From: Caldithrix abyssi
Lineage (GTDB): Bacteria; Calditrichota; Calditrichia; Calditrichales; Calditrichaceae
Assembly (NCBI GenBank): GCA_011369465.1
Contig: DRQG01000153.1
Coordinates: forward strand, 1-46,177
Length of the DNA stretch: 46,177 nucleotides
Direction of reading: 5' to 3'
The notes under the pieces were generated by a model. It saw nothing but the letters and a program-made list of their open reading frames with translations. It did no database searches and was not told the origin of the DNA. Of the stretch, positions 1-8,083 are shown piece by piece. A program made the translations under genes and the position numbers. Each line of letters opens with the position of its first letter. Position 1 is the first letter of the stretch.

Positions 1-1
1 G

Positions 2-154
2 CATAAATGTCAATATTGCAAATACAGACGTACCTACATTAAAGCTTCATTAAATGATGAAAGTGATGATTTCTATTATCGCTGTTATCTGCAAAACAGA
101 TCGGTTTCTTTGGATCATTCCTGCGAAAAATTCGAATTTGAATCCAGCCTCTAA
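2..154 (+). CDS. C-terminal end of an unknown Cys-rich protein (partial)
   Basis: An open frame enters from the left edge and ends at TAA 152-154, giving 50 residues. The visible tail starts H-K-C-Q-Y-C and has four cysteines: one CxxC pair near the start, then single Cys residues about 25 and 39 positions later. The spacing suggests a small metal-binding (zinc-ribbon-like) fold, but this is only inferred from the Cys pattern. The rest of the gene lies outside the window, so no family can be named. It runs in the same direction as the DUF58 gene, about 55 bases upstream of it. Confidence 0.5.
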   Translation, partial: HKCQYCKYRRTYIKASLNDESDDFYYRCYLQNRSVSLDHSCEKFEFESSL

Positions 155-210
155 TCTCTTCTTCTTTGCAATTGATTTGATTTAAATTGCTTCAATCCTT
201 AAAATGGCCC

Positions 211-1128
211 ATGGCTAAAACAGTTGCACACAGATCGCAAGACCTGCGCCGCTATTTGTTGCCGGAAGTAGCAGCCACCCTAAGCAATCTGGAACTGATT
301 GCCCGATTGGTTGTGGAAGGGTTTATGACCGGTCTGCATAAGAGCCCCTATCACGGTTTCAGTATCGAATTTTCTCAGCATCGGCCTTATATGGCCGGGG
401 ACAGCCTGCGTTTTGTGGACTGGAAGGTGTACGGTCGCACAGACCGTTTTTATATTAAACAATTTGAAGAAGAAACCAACTTACGCAGCTATTTACTGTT
501 GGATACATCCGCTTCCATGCAATACGGGAGCGGGCAGGTAAAAAAGAGCGACTACGCGGCCTTTTTAACCGCTGCCTTAGCATATCTATTTATTAAACAA
601 AGAGACGCAGCCGGTCTGGTGCTGTTTGATGATCAGGTGCGGGAAATTTTACCGCCGCGTTCGGTGCCGTCCTATCTCAGTCATATTCTACACGCCATCG
701 GGCAGGCCGAATTTGGTAAGGATACGCAAATCAATCGCGTTCTGCATCAGGTGGCCGAACGACTGAAACGACGCGGGCTGATTGTGCTTATTTCCGACCT
801 GATGGATGAACCGGAAAAAGTTTTAGCCGGTTTAAAACATTTTCGGCACGATAAACATGAAGTGCTGGTATTCCATATCATGGATCGTAGCGAAGCCGAT
901 TTTGCCTTTGGCGGGGAAATACAGTTTGAAGATCTGGAAAGCGGAGAACGGGTAAAAACCCAGCCGCGATATATTCGCGGCGCATATAGGGAACAAATCC
1001 AAAAATTTATGAATTATTATAAACTGAATTTCAGCAATAATCGTATTGACTATCAACTATTGTTTACAGATACGCCCTTTGACGTGGCGATTAACGAATA
1101 TCTGTTAAAGAGGAAGAGGTTGTATTAG
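211..1128 (+). CDS. DUF58 / VWA-like domain protein
   Basis: This protein of about 305 residues belongs to the DUF58 family, whose members have a von Willebrand factor A-like fold and usually work next to MoxR-type ATPases. The family core is plain: HRPYMAGDSLRFVDWKVYGR corresponds to the conserved GD-x-x-R-x-(I/V)DWK-x-x-(A/G)R signature, followed by a metal-site-like LLDTSASM (DxSxS). No signal peptide or membrane segment is seen, so it is probably cytoplasmic. No moxR gene is visible, although the left side is cut off. The start is uncertain: the ATG at 211 is used, but an in-frame TTG at 187 would add eight residues, and neither has a good ribosome site. selD starts one base after its stop, so the two are probably co-transcribed. 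Molecular function is unknown. Confidence 0.85.
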   Translation: MAKTVAHRSQDLRRYLLPEVAATLSNLELIARLVVEGFMTGLHKSPYHGFSIEFSQHRPYMAGDSLRFVDWKVYGRTDRFYIKQFEEETNLRSYLLLDTSASMQYGSGQVKKSDYAAFLTAALAYLFIKQRDAAGLVLFDDQVREILPPRSVPSYLSHILHAIGQAEFGKDTQINRVLHQVAERLKRRGLIVLISDLMDEPEKVLAGLKHFRHDKHEVLVFHIMDRSEADFAFGGEIQFEDLESGERVKTQPRYIRGAYREQIQKFMNYYKLNFSNNRIDYQLLFTDTPFDVAINEYLLKRKRLY

Positions 1129-1129
1129 A

Positions 1130-2185
1130 ATGCAAGAGATCAAGCTGACGGCCATGGTGGCCTGCGCCGGTTGAGCCAGCAAAATTGATCCGGAGGTTCT
1201 GGACAGGATAACAGCGCATTTGCCTAAAGCCGAAAACAGGCGGCTATTGGTGGATCAACATTCGGCCGATGACGCCAGCGTATATCTGGTGCGTGAAAAT
1301 CTGGCCGTTATCAACACCGTGGATTTCTTTACGCCAATTGTGGATGATCCTTACCTCTACGGCAGCATTGCGGCGGCTAACGCTCTCAGCGATGTTTACG
1401 CCATGGGCGGCAGGCCGATTACGGCCCTGAATATTCTCGGTTTTCCTCAGGGAAAACTACCGGAAGAAATTGTGGCCGAAATTATGCGCGGCGGCGCCGA
1501 GAAAGCGGCTGAGGCAGAATGTGTTATTGCAGGCGGTCATTCCATACAGGATAAGGAAATCAAATATGGGCTGGCCGTCACGGGAATCGTACACCCGAAT
1601 AAAATATGGCGTAATAATACCGTCCGGGAAGGTGATATTCTCATACTCACCAAGCCGCTGGGAACGGGTGCGGTAAGTACGGCACTTAAGCAGGGTAAAG
1701 CATCCCGGGAAGCCGTGGACGAAATTGTACGGAGCATGAGCGCCCTGAATCGCATTCCGGCTGAGATTTTGCAAAAAAACAATGTTGATGTACACGCCTG
1801 TACCGATATTACCGGTTACGGACTGGCCGGCCATTTGCTGGAAATGACCGGCGAATCCGGGTTGTCTGTTCAAATCGAACTGGAAGAGCTGCCCATATTT
1901 GACGAAGCAAAATCCTATTTAAAAAATCCTTCTTTTTTACCCGGTGGCTTCTATAATAATCGCTCGTATAGCGGCAGATATATCAGCGCTCCCGATTCAA
2001 TAGAGAACGAACTCTATAATGTCTTATTTGATCCTCAAACCAGCGGCGGACTTGTTATCGCCCTACCCGAATTGGAAGTAGAACGTTTTCTGCAACAGCT
2101 GGAAGAATCATATTTATACAGGGGTTGGGTAATCGGGCAGGTAGTGCCGCGCGAAGTGAATAAAAAGCCGTTATTGATTGTTTAG
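1130..2185 (+). CDS. selD: Selenide, water dikinase (SelD), probable selenoprotein with in-frame TGA at 1172
   Basis: SelD makes selenophosphate from selenide and ATP, the selenium donor for selenocysteine-tRNA and 2-selenouridine. The frame opens at ATG 1130 and reads ...C-A-G-(TGA)-A-S-K-I-D-P, then stays open to 2185. Three residues upstream of Lys18, where other SelD proteins carry the catalytic Cys or Sec (Cys17 of E. coli), there is a TGA. Counting it as Sec15 gives 351 residues, the normal family length. Downstream motifs fit SelD: DDASVY, FFTPIVDDPYLYGSIAAANA, SDVYAMGG, an IAGGHSIQ segment and FDPQTSGG near the C-terminus. A purine-rich AGGAAGAGG at 1111-1119 could serve as ribosome site. 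A naive gene caller would start at TTG 1220 and lose the active site. It sits one base after the DUF58 gene and overlaps the convergent dipeptidase gene by four bases. Confidence 0.93.
1172..1204 (+). promoter_or_regulatory. Sec codon (TGA) and candidate bacterial SECIS hairpin
   Basis: TGA 1172-1174 is the presumed selenocysteine codon of selD. Bacterial SECIS hairpins lie directly 3' of the codon, within the coding sequence. Here CCAG 1176-1179 can pair with CTGG 1199-1202, and ATCC 1188-1191 with GGTT 1195-1198 (one U-U mismatch), leaving a three-base GGA apical loop 18-20 bases after the TGA. The fold has an eight-base bulge and is weak, so the hairpin is tentative. The Sec codon itself is much better supported by protein alignment. 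Confidence 0.45.
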
Positions 2186-3774
2186 AATTTTTCATCGTAT
2201 TTTGTCCATAAAAAATCACCCAATTTCCAGGCTTCTTTTACAACCGTATCACCCCATTTCAGGCCGTAATCGGTGAGGAATCGTTTCGCCGCTGCTTTAT
2301 CTTTTTTATAGAGCTGCAATGCCTTTTGTTCAATATTGTTCTGTTCATTAAACAATTTATTTTGAATGGGCTTCCAAATATTCTCGATATCGTGCCGCAT
2401 ATCTCCCCAGCGCTGAGCGGCCAATGTACCAAGGCGGTTAAAGGCCCACCAGGCGGAATCGCGTGTATATCCGTTTACCCGTCCGGGTGTTTTATAGGAT
2501 TGCGGCACATCGGAGATCCCTGCATAAAAAGGTACGTAAACCGAAGTGGCCACATTATCCCAGGCCAGCCAGACCACGCCGCCAATTTCGTTAGGCAGCC
2601 AATCACGTGATTGCGAAATGAACGCATAAATCGTGTACCAGCGGGCAATGGTGCGTTCGCCGCGCCAGCCCCATCCGCCGTTAATTTTGAACAGGGGCAG
2701 CATATCGTAAGGCATAAACGGATTGGCCAGCGGCGAAATTTCCGTTTTACCCTGCCGGTTTACCCAGGTTATGTTTTTAACCGGATTAAAATCCGTCCCT
2801 TCGTAATAATCCTGAAAAATACGCACCATCTTTTGCAGCGTAACCAGACTGTCCGGTTTAACGGAAAATGGATAGTTTTCCGCATTGGGCGGTAATTTGA
2901 GGGAGGGCGCCATCAGCGAGAGCACCCGCCATTCACGCCGGCGGCTGGCAAAAGAATTACGGCCGTCCGGATCATAAGCGTAGCAGAACTCAAAAGGACC
3001 CTTCTGCGGATTCCACCAGCCGCTGTCCTGAGCGACCTGAAAGACATTGGCCGAGGCCATAAAATAGTCGGTATTGTCCAAATCAATCTGACGGATGCGG
3101 CTGGCGTTGGCGTTAACGGACACCTCGTCATCGGGTACGCGTTGCGCGGCCCATACGGCTCCCTTGTTGCCTTTGCCCGGGCCCACGATTTCCAGCATCC
3201 AAATTTCTTTGGTATCGGCAATGGTCAGGCATTCGCCGGTATCAATCCAGCCGTATTCTTTCAGTAGTTCGCCGGCCAGTTGAATCGCTTCCCTTGCCGT
3301 TGAACAGCGCTCCAAAAGCAGCTCGGTAAGTTGTTCCACCATAATCATTCCGTTATCCGAGCGCAGTGCGCTTCGGCCGCCGAAGGTGGACTCGCCGATG
3401 GATAACTGCTGATCATTCATACAACGCATATCGGTGTTGATATACCCGTGGGTATGTGTTACCTGCGGAATCTCGCCAACGTAAACATGCTTATAAAGCG
3501 GCATAGCTTTATCGTTATCATTAACACGTTTGAGCAGGGTTTTTTTGCTGCCTTTTTTATATGTTTTTGCCGGAACAATATCAAACCAGGTACGATAGCG
3601 GTGGCCGTCCAGCGTATGCGAGTTGATTACCGAACCGTCAAAGCTGGCCTTTTTGCCCACCAGCACAGTGGTGCAGGCATCGGAGCGGAGATTTGTATTA
3701 TTACTGTTTTTCGAAAAAGCTGCATCTGTTTGCAGAGTCAGAATAAAAATCGCGATCATAAACCATTTTGCCAT
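2182..3774 (-). CDS. Secreted peptidase family C69 (PepD-like) dipeptidase
   Basis: This 530-residue protein resembles the C69 dipeptidases (PepD/secernin type), N-terminal-nucleophile hydrolases whose nucleophile is a Cys exposed after removal of a leader. The segment D-A-C-T-T-V-L-V-G follows a hydrophobic leader (MAKWFMIAIFILTLQTDAAFS) and a short linker, so this Cys (residue 34) is the expected nucleophile. The following S-F-D-G-S-V-I-N-S-H-T is the usual family continuation. It probably hydrolyses dipeptides outside the cytoplasm. I chose the ATG at 3774 over one seven codons upstream (3795), because GGAG lies nine bases before it and a clean signal peptide follows. The 3' end overlaps the selD stop by four bases, tail to tail. 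A gap of about 240 bases upstream suggests its own promoter. Confidence 0.85.
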   Translation of the reverse strand: MAKWFMIAIFILTLQTDAAFSKNSNNTNLRSDACTTVLVGKKASFDGSVINSHTLDGHRYRTWFDIVPAKTYKKGSKKTLLKRVNDNDKAMPLYKHVYVGEIPQVTHTHGYINTDMRCMNDQQLSIGESTFGGRSALRSDNGMIMVEQLTELLLERCSTAREAIQLAGELLKEYGWIDTGECLTIADTKEIWMLEIVGPGKGNKGAVWAAQRVPDDEVSVNANASRIRQIDLDNTDYFMASANVFQVAQDSGWWNPQKGPFEFCYAYDPDGRNSFASRRREWRVLSLMAPSLKLPPNAENYPFSVKPDSLVTLQKMVRIFQDYYEGTDFNPVKNITWVNRQGKTEISPLANPFMPYDMLPLFKINGGWGWRGERTIARWYTIYAFISQSRDWLPNEIGGVVWLAWDNVATSVYVPFYAGISDVPQSYKTPGRVNGYTRDSAWWAFNRLGTLAAQRWGDMRHDIENIWKPIQNKLFNEQNNIEQKALQLYKKDKAAAKRFLTDYGLKWGDTVVKEAWKLGDFLWTKYDEKF

Positions 3775-4017
3775 CACAAGAAGCTCCTTTTCCATTGAAC
3801 ATTAAAATCTAAAGGAAAGATTACACGGTTTTGAGTTTCCATTTATTGCAATAGACCGATATTGCGGTTGGAATGTATCGTAAAATCATCCTTTTTTGTA
3901 TCACTGCAAAACCACCGGAATAAAGCCTGCTCTTTCATTGTACCGAAGTTTTTCTTAGCGGAGCAGTCACTATCCATATTTATATACAATTATCTGATCA
4001 TGAAAAATATTTCCGGG

Positions 4018-5802
4018 TTAGGTATTATTTTTAATCAGTTCTTCTAATCGAGTTAATTGCTTGCGAATTTCGGTTATTACTTCCGTATTAGGTATGCGCC
4101 ATAACGTACCGGGCATCATGGTAACAATTGTTTTTTTATCGAATATTTGATAATGTAAACCGAAATATTTTACATAGGGTAACCGTACGCCGGGTCTTCC
4201 GGGTATGGGAACTTCCGGATAAATTGCCGGATGCGAAATCAATATTTCTCTCGGAGGTAACCGGAAAATTCCCGGACGATTTAAAAATTTACTGGTTAGG
4301 TTAATTAAAAAAATGACAAACCAGCCATGTATTTTCTTTCTTGAGTTTACGAAGAATGAAAACAGATAATGAAAGGGTAGCGTACGTCTCATTTTACGCG
4401 TATGCTCACTAATAGAATGCACCGCTTTTTTTAACAGATGCATCGTCCGTTTTTTATCCGATGGATTGCCGATATAATGTTCCACGAATTCTTTCACCTC
4501 GGACGTGGTTACAACCGCTGTAATTAATCCCATATAACGGTATTTGGACATAGACAGAAACTGAGTGACCCGGGCCACTGTCCCGGTAAGACGATAAGCG
4601 GCCAATTCCAAAGCAATAATAAATATGTTGACCGGTTGGAATCCATAAGCTGAAAAATTGTTTCTGCCGATACCTTCAATCTCGAAGGTTGCCTGCTGGG
4701 TATCCAGAATCATTTGGACGTCCCGCCAGGCCGCACGAAGGAAGTTGCCGGGAAGGCGCCAGATCAGTTTTTGATAGGAAAGTTTTGGGCTTTCGATGTT
4801 TTTGCTGTCAAGCGGTTCGGATTGTGCTCTTTTTTGGATTTCCGCAGCGCCGCGCATCATTACATTACCATCGATATATGTTCCGAAATTGCCGATAACG
4901 CAGGCGCGGGCATTTCCGAATACAACCAGTTGCAAACTGGAATGAAACCATCGGTTGGCCATGTTATCGGCATGAGAGCGATAAACAGCTTCGGAATAAC
5001 TGAGCGGAGCGCTTTCCAAATCCAGACAAACGGTTATAAAAATATGACGCAGCCGCTCCAGGTTTTGCCTGTCGGGTTTATTTTTGTGTAACCAGCGGAA
5101 TGCTTTAAATTGCGTCCCGGATGTGGATGCTGTTATAATGCCAATTGCAGTTTCGTTATTTTTAAGCGGATTGTTATACGCTTCCTCACTGATCTGTTCC
5201 AAAATATCCCGAATTTGTTGAACTGAAACGAGACTTGCCTCTTGCTCTATCCTCAAAATGAATTGACGGCGATTTACCATAATCAATACATCTTGTACTT
5301 GCGTGCTTTTTAATACTGCTGCCCTGTTATTGATAATGGTCGTGCAGGTGGAAAAAAGATTGGGATACTGACCCATTTCCAAAACATGATCTTTATATTT
5401 GTCCGGCGTAAGTGTGCCCGATGAAATGTCCTTGTGCAGGGAATAAGCGCCTTTTATGAGTGTCGCTGCCCGTTCAAAAGGGTCGGAAATCCGAGGGTCG
5501 TCTTTCAATGCCAAAGATGCAGAGATAACCGGCATGAACAATCCGCCAACGCGCAAATTGGTCTTACGCATTAACGATTCCAGATTATCCGGAAGTTCGC
5601 GGCTAAATTTCTTAAATCCGCTGATAAGCAGGATGAATTTTATGAATCGGAAAGTCCCAACTTTATTTGCGGGAATAATATCTTTTAAAAATTCAAAATG
5701 TTCCAAATTCGGCAATGGCGCCAATGGAGGAAGAGGGTAGTTGGGATGGTGTTCATAAATGTCCCGGCTTCGTATTTGGGAATCGGAAAAGAAACTTTTC
5801 AT
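4018..5802 (-). CDS. Divergent choline/carnitine O-acyltransferase family protein, probably catalytically inactive
   Basis: The 594 residues align by eye with the choline/carnitine acyltransferase family along most of their length. The start has a LPPLAPLPNLEHFEFLKDIIP stretch like the family's L-P-x-L-P-V-P-x-L opening. At 246-262 it has NLERLRHIFITVCLDLE, like the family's L-x-x-I-x-x-x-x-F-x-V-C-L-D. At 285-312 it has WFHSSLQLVVFGN...GNFGTYIDG, and near 410-435 ALELAAYRLTG followed by SMSKYRYMG, where enzymes have Q-L-A-x-Y-R-x-x-G and a S-T-R-x-F-x-x-G-R-T-E motif. In the enzymes the catalytic His sits in N-(F/Y)-E-H-(S/A)-x-x-(D/E)-G. The ungapped counterpart here is Gly307, and no His is close by. 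The GRTE substrate-binding motif is also lost (GLIT). So it is a family member by fold, but acyl transfer is doubtful. It lies 48 bases downstream of the YkgJ-like gene on the same strand, and GGGAT precedes its ATG. Confidence 0.75.
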   Translation of the reverse strand: MKSFFSDSQIRSRDIYEHHPNYPLPPLAPLPNLEHFEFLKDIIPANKVGTFRFIKFILLISGFKKFSRELPDNLESLMRKTNLRVGGLFMPVISASLALKDDPRISDPFERAATLIKGAYSLHKDISSGTLTPDKYKDHVLEMGQYPNLFSTCTTIINNRAAVLKSTQVQDVLIMVNRRQFILRIEQEASLVSVQQIRDILEQISEEAYNNPLKNNETAIGIITASTSGTQFKAFRWLHKNKPDRQNLERLRHIFITVCLDLESAPLSYSEAVYRSHADNMANRWFHSSLQLVVFGNARACVIGNFGTYIDGNVMMRGAAEIQKRAQSEPLDSKNIESPKLSYQKLIWRLPGNFLRAAWRDVQMILDTQQATFEIEGIGRNNFSAYGFQPVNIFIIALELAAYRLTGTVARVTQFLSMSKYRYMGLITAVVTTSEVKEFVEHYIGNPSDKKRTMHLLKKAVHSISEHTRKMRRTLPFHYLFSFFVNSRKKIHGWFVIFLINLTSKFLNRPGIFRLPPREILISHPAIYPEVPIPGRPGVRLPYVKYFGLHYQIFDKKTIVTMMPGTLWRIPNTEVITEIRKQLTRLEELIKNNT

Positions 5803-5850
5803 AATATCCCTTGCATTCTGTTGAGTAAGAATATTTTGATATATTTCTTA

Positions 5851-6342
5851 TCAGATAAATAGGGAACGCAAATCCACACGCTGTAGATTATTGTAATATT
5901 TCATTTGCATTTCGGCTAATTTTTGTTCGTACGCGCCTATGCTCCAACATTGTTCCGGGGGAAGATTTTCTACGGGAGTACCTTCATCATTCAAAGGACA
6001 AATATCACGCAACTCAACCCAACCCGATTCCGTTTCTTCCAGCCAGCGCAGGGGCAGGCCTTGTGTACGGCAGACATAGGGCCGATGAGAGTAAATGCGG
6101 CAAGCGCCTTTTTCATCCAAAAAAGCGCAGGCGCCGGGGGCGTGCGGCGGCTCGGTGTTTAAAAGTTCACTAAAGTGAAGACGGATATTATCGGCTTCAA
6201 TCATAAAAACGGTTATATCATCCACACAGCAGTCTTTGCAACCAACAGCACAATGTAGCCGATCTTTATGTATGGTTTCAATCGCTGCCGCGAATTTATC
6301 CACCTGCCGGTAGAAGGCGCCTAACTCATCGGTTTGTTCCAT
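5851..6342 (-). CDS. YkgJ-family cysteine-cluster protein
   Basis: This is a 163-residue member of the YkgJ/UPF0153 family, thought to bind zinc or iron through a Cys cluster. The N-terminal C-x3-G-C-x2-CC (CAVGCKDCC, residues 31-39) and the later C-A-F-L-D...G-A-C-R-I-Y-x-x-R-P-x-x-C-R motif are typical. Further Cys residues occur in ICPLN and EQCWS. The biochemical role of the family is not settled. The gene starts from its own upstream region and is followed after 48 bases by the acyltransferase-like gene, suggesting a two-gene transcript. No clear ribosome site precedes ATG 6342; instead a perfect 12-base palindrome overlaps the start codon. Confidence 0.85.
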   Translation of the reverse strand: MEQTDELGAFYRQVDKFAAAIETIHKDRLHCAVGCKDCCVDDITVFMIEADNIRLHFSELLNTEPPHAPGACAFLDEKGACRIYSHRPYVCRTQGLPLRWLEETESGWVELRDICPLNDEGTPVENLPPEQCWSIGAYEQKLAEMQMKYYNNLQRVDLRSLFI

Positions 6343-6352
6343 ACTTAAGTAT
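6341..6352. promoter_or_regulatory. Perfect 12-base palindrome over the YkgJ start codon
   Basis: ATACTTAAGTAT is its own reverse complement and covers the first bases of the minus-strand YkgJ-like gene. Its position could suit a dimeric repressor or an mRNA hairpin over the start. No other copy was noticed nearby, and it may be chance. Confidence 0.25.
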
Positions 6353-6781
6353 AAGGCAAGGAAAGCAGACAGGCAAGTGTCAACGACTGATTGTCACAAA
6401 ATCGTAACATTTTTGTTCCATTTTATATTTGCTGTAAGAAAAACAAAAATGTTGTGTTTCTTGAATGTGGATGGAAAGGTAAGTACGCGCAAACTACAAC
6501 TCATTCGTTAAAAGCTGTCCATTCGTTTTCTTCTCTCCTTGTAAAAGTACGTAAACGATGGAACAGCCGAAATCCCCCATCCTGCGCCTTTCACATATCA
6601 AAAGCGAAGGAACGGGGGATTTTTCGTACAAAAAGAATGCCCGGCTGTGTATAAGAAAATCACAGGCTGGTTACGTCTTTTTTCGCTGTTTATATGCACT
6701 GCTTTTATTGCTTTCCACCAGCAAAGTCCCTAAATTACAAAGTTTAAATTTAACATACTGATTTAGGAGGAAAAACATCGG
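6343..6781. other. Divergent intergenic region upstream of tig
   Basis: This 439-base gap separates the divergent YkgJ-like and tig genes and must hold both promoters. The left third is AT-rich (TTGTCACAAAATCG, then TTTTATATTT), but no spacing-perfect promoter could be named. A long hairpin lies at 6568-6626. At its right end AGGAGG (6765-6770) is the ribosome site of tig. The short open frames across it have no recognisable protein features. Confidence 0.4.
6568..6626 (+). terminator. Terminator-like hairpin in the tig leader region
   Basis: AAATCCCCC (6570-6578) pairs with GGGGGATTT (6614-6622) across a 35-base loop that itself has a CCTT/AAGG pairing, and the right arm runs into TTTTT. 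A U-tract follows only on the plus strand. There is no plus-strand gene upstream in this gap, so it could be an attenuator in the tig leader, the end of a small RNA, or a mobile palindromic repeat. Confidence 0.4.
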
Positions 6782-8041
6782 ATGATCACAACGGAAATAA
6801 AAAATTTGTCCACCTGTCGTAAGGAATTAAACATCACTCTGCCTAAGGAAGAACTGGAACCGATTCGTGAACAACAGATAAAACGCATCCAGAAAGAAAT
6901 CCAGATACCGGGATTCCGTAAAGGAAAAGCTCCCAAACAATTCATAAAAAAACAATACGGTCAGCTTATTGAAGCCTACATGTTGGAGGCGGCGGCCGAA
7001 GAAAGTTTTAAACAGGCCCTGGCCGAACACGACATCGCCGTTGTGGATCAACCCGAAGCTAAAAAAATTGAGTTTAACGAGGATGGCGATCTGGTTTCGG
7101 TGATTGAAGTGGACACCTATCCGGATATCGAATTGAAAAAAATTACCGGTCTGGAACTAACCCGTGATAAATATGTTATCACAGACAAGATAGTGGATGA
7201 GACCATTGAGCGCATGCGCCGTGAGAAAGCGGAAATCCGCACTGTGGACGGGCAGGTGGAAGAAAACCATCTGGTTTATTTTGACATGCAGCAGCTGGAT
7301 GAAAGCGGTGTGCCCATAGTCGGGAAAAAATACAACGATCTGAAAGTAAAGGTAGGGGAAGGCCGTTTTGATCCGGAACTTGAAAAACAACTGATCGGTT
7401 TAAAAACAGGCGATGAAAAGCAAATCGTAAAGGAATATCCGGCCGACTTTCCGCAAAAAGAATTTGCCGGGAAAAAAGAATATTTCAAAGTAAGTATAAA
7501 AAAGATACAGGAAGAGATTCTTCCGGAACTGAACGACGAATTCGTTGCCGAAGTAGATGAAAATCTGAAAACCGTGGATGAACTCAAAGCCGAAGTCCGC
7601 AAACGGCTGGAACTGGAATACAAAATGGAATCGGAAAACCGTTTTGCGGCCGATCTGACTCAGGCTTTGCTGGAAGCGAACCCTTTCGATGTCCCGGAGG
7701 CGCTGATCCAGAACTATCTGAATCACATTGTTGAGGATGTTAAACGACGTGATCCCAAATTAAAGGAAGAAGATATTCGGCAACACTATCGTCACGAAGC
7801 GGAATTCAACGTAAAATGGTTCTATCTGAAAGATAAAATTGCCCGGGAACAGAACATCAAAGTGGAAGATGAAGACGTCAATAAATTCCTAAACGAGCTT
7901 AAGGACGAAAAGGTTAGGGAATTATATGAAAAAAATCCCGTTTTGCTGGATCGTGTGAAGGAAGACATTTTGAATCGTAAAATCGTCGATTATATTGTCA
8001 ATAATTCAAAAGTTAAAGAGAATGAAATAAAACTCGATTAA
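6782..8041 (+). CDS. tig: Trigger factor (ribosome-associated chaperone, peptidyl-prolyl isomerase)
   Basis: Trigger factor docks at the ribosome exit tunnel and shields nascent chains. The protein has 419 residues, close to the family norm. The ribosome-docking signature GFRKGKAP lies at residues 44-51, followed by the N-terminal core, a central FKBP-like region (about 150-245) and a charged, helical C-terminal substrate-binding domain ending in basic and acidic residues. AGGAGG lies 11 bases before the ATG. It heads the run tig-clpP-clpX, a conserved quality-control order. The gap to clpP is 42 bases without an obvious terminator, so read-through is likely. Confidence 0.95.
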   Translation: MITTEIKNLSTCRKELNITLPKEELEPIREQQIKRIQKEIQIPGFRKGKAPKQFIKKQYGQLIEAYMLEAAAEESFKQALAEHDIAVVDQPEAKKIEFNEDGDLVSVIEVDTYPDIELKKITGLELTRDKYVITDKIVDETIERMRREKAEIRTVDGQVEENHLVYFDMQQLDESGVPIVGKKYNDLKVKVGEGRFDPELEKQLIGLKTGDEKQIVKEYPADFPQKEFAGKKEYFKVSIKKIQEEILPELNDEFVAEVDENLKTVDELKAEVRKRLELEYKMESENRFAADLTQALLEANPFDVPEALIQNYLNHIVEDVKRRDPKLKEEDIRQHYRHEAEFNVKWFYLKDKIAREQNIKVEDEDVNKFLNELKDEKVRELYEKNPVLLDRVKEDILNRKIVDYIVNNSKVKENEIKLD

Positions 8042-8083
8042 TGATACATTCGGGTTGGTTGATATAGAGAAAGGAAACGTTGT

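Noticed and set aside
1220-2185. selD starting at TTG 1220
   Set aside because: It would delete the N-terminal active-site segment; the longer frame with TGA as Sec aligns with the family from its first residues.
6391-6761. Two overlapping short frames in the tig leader
   Set aside because: No family resemblance and no usable ribosome site; they cross the 6568-6626 hairpin.
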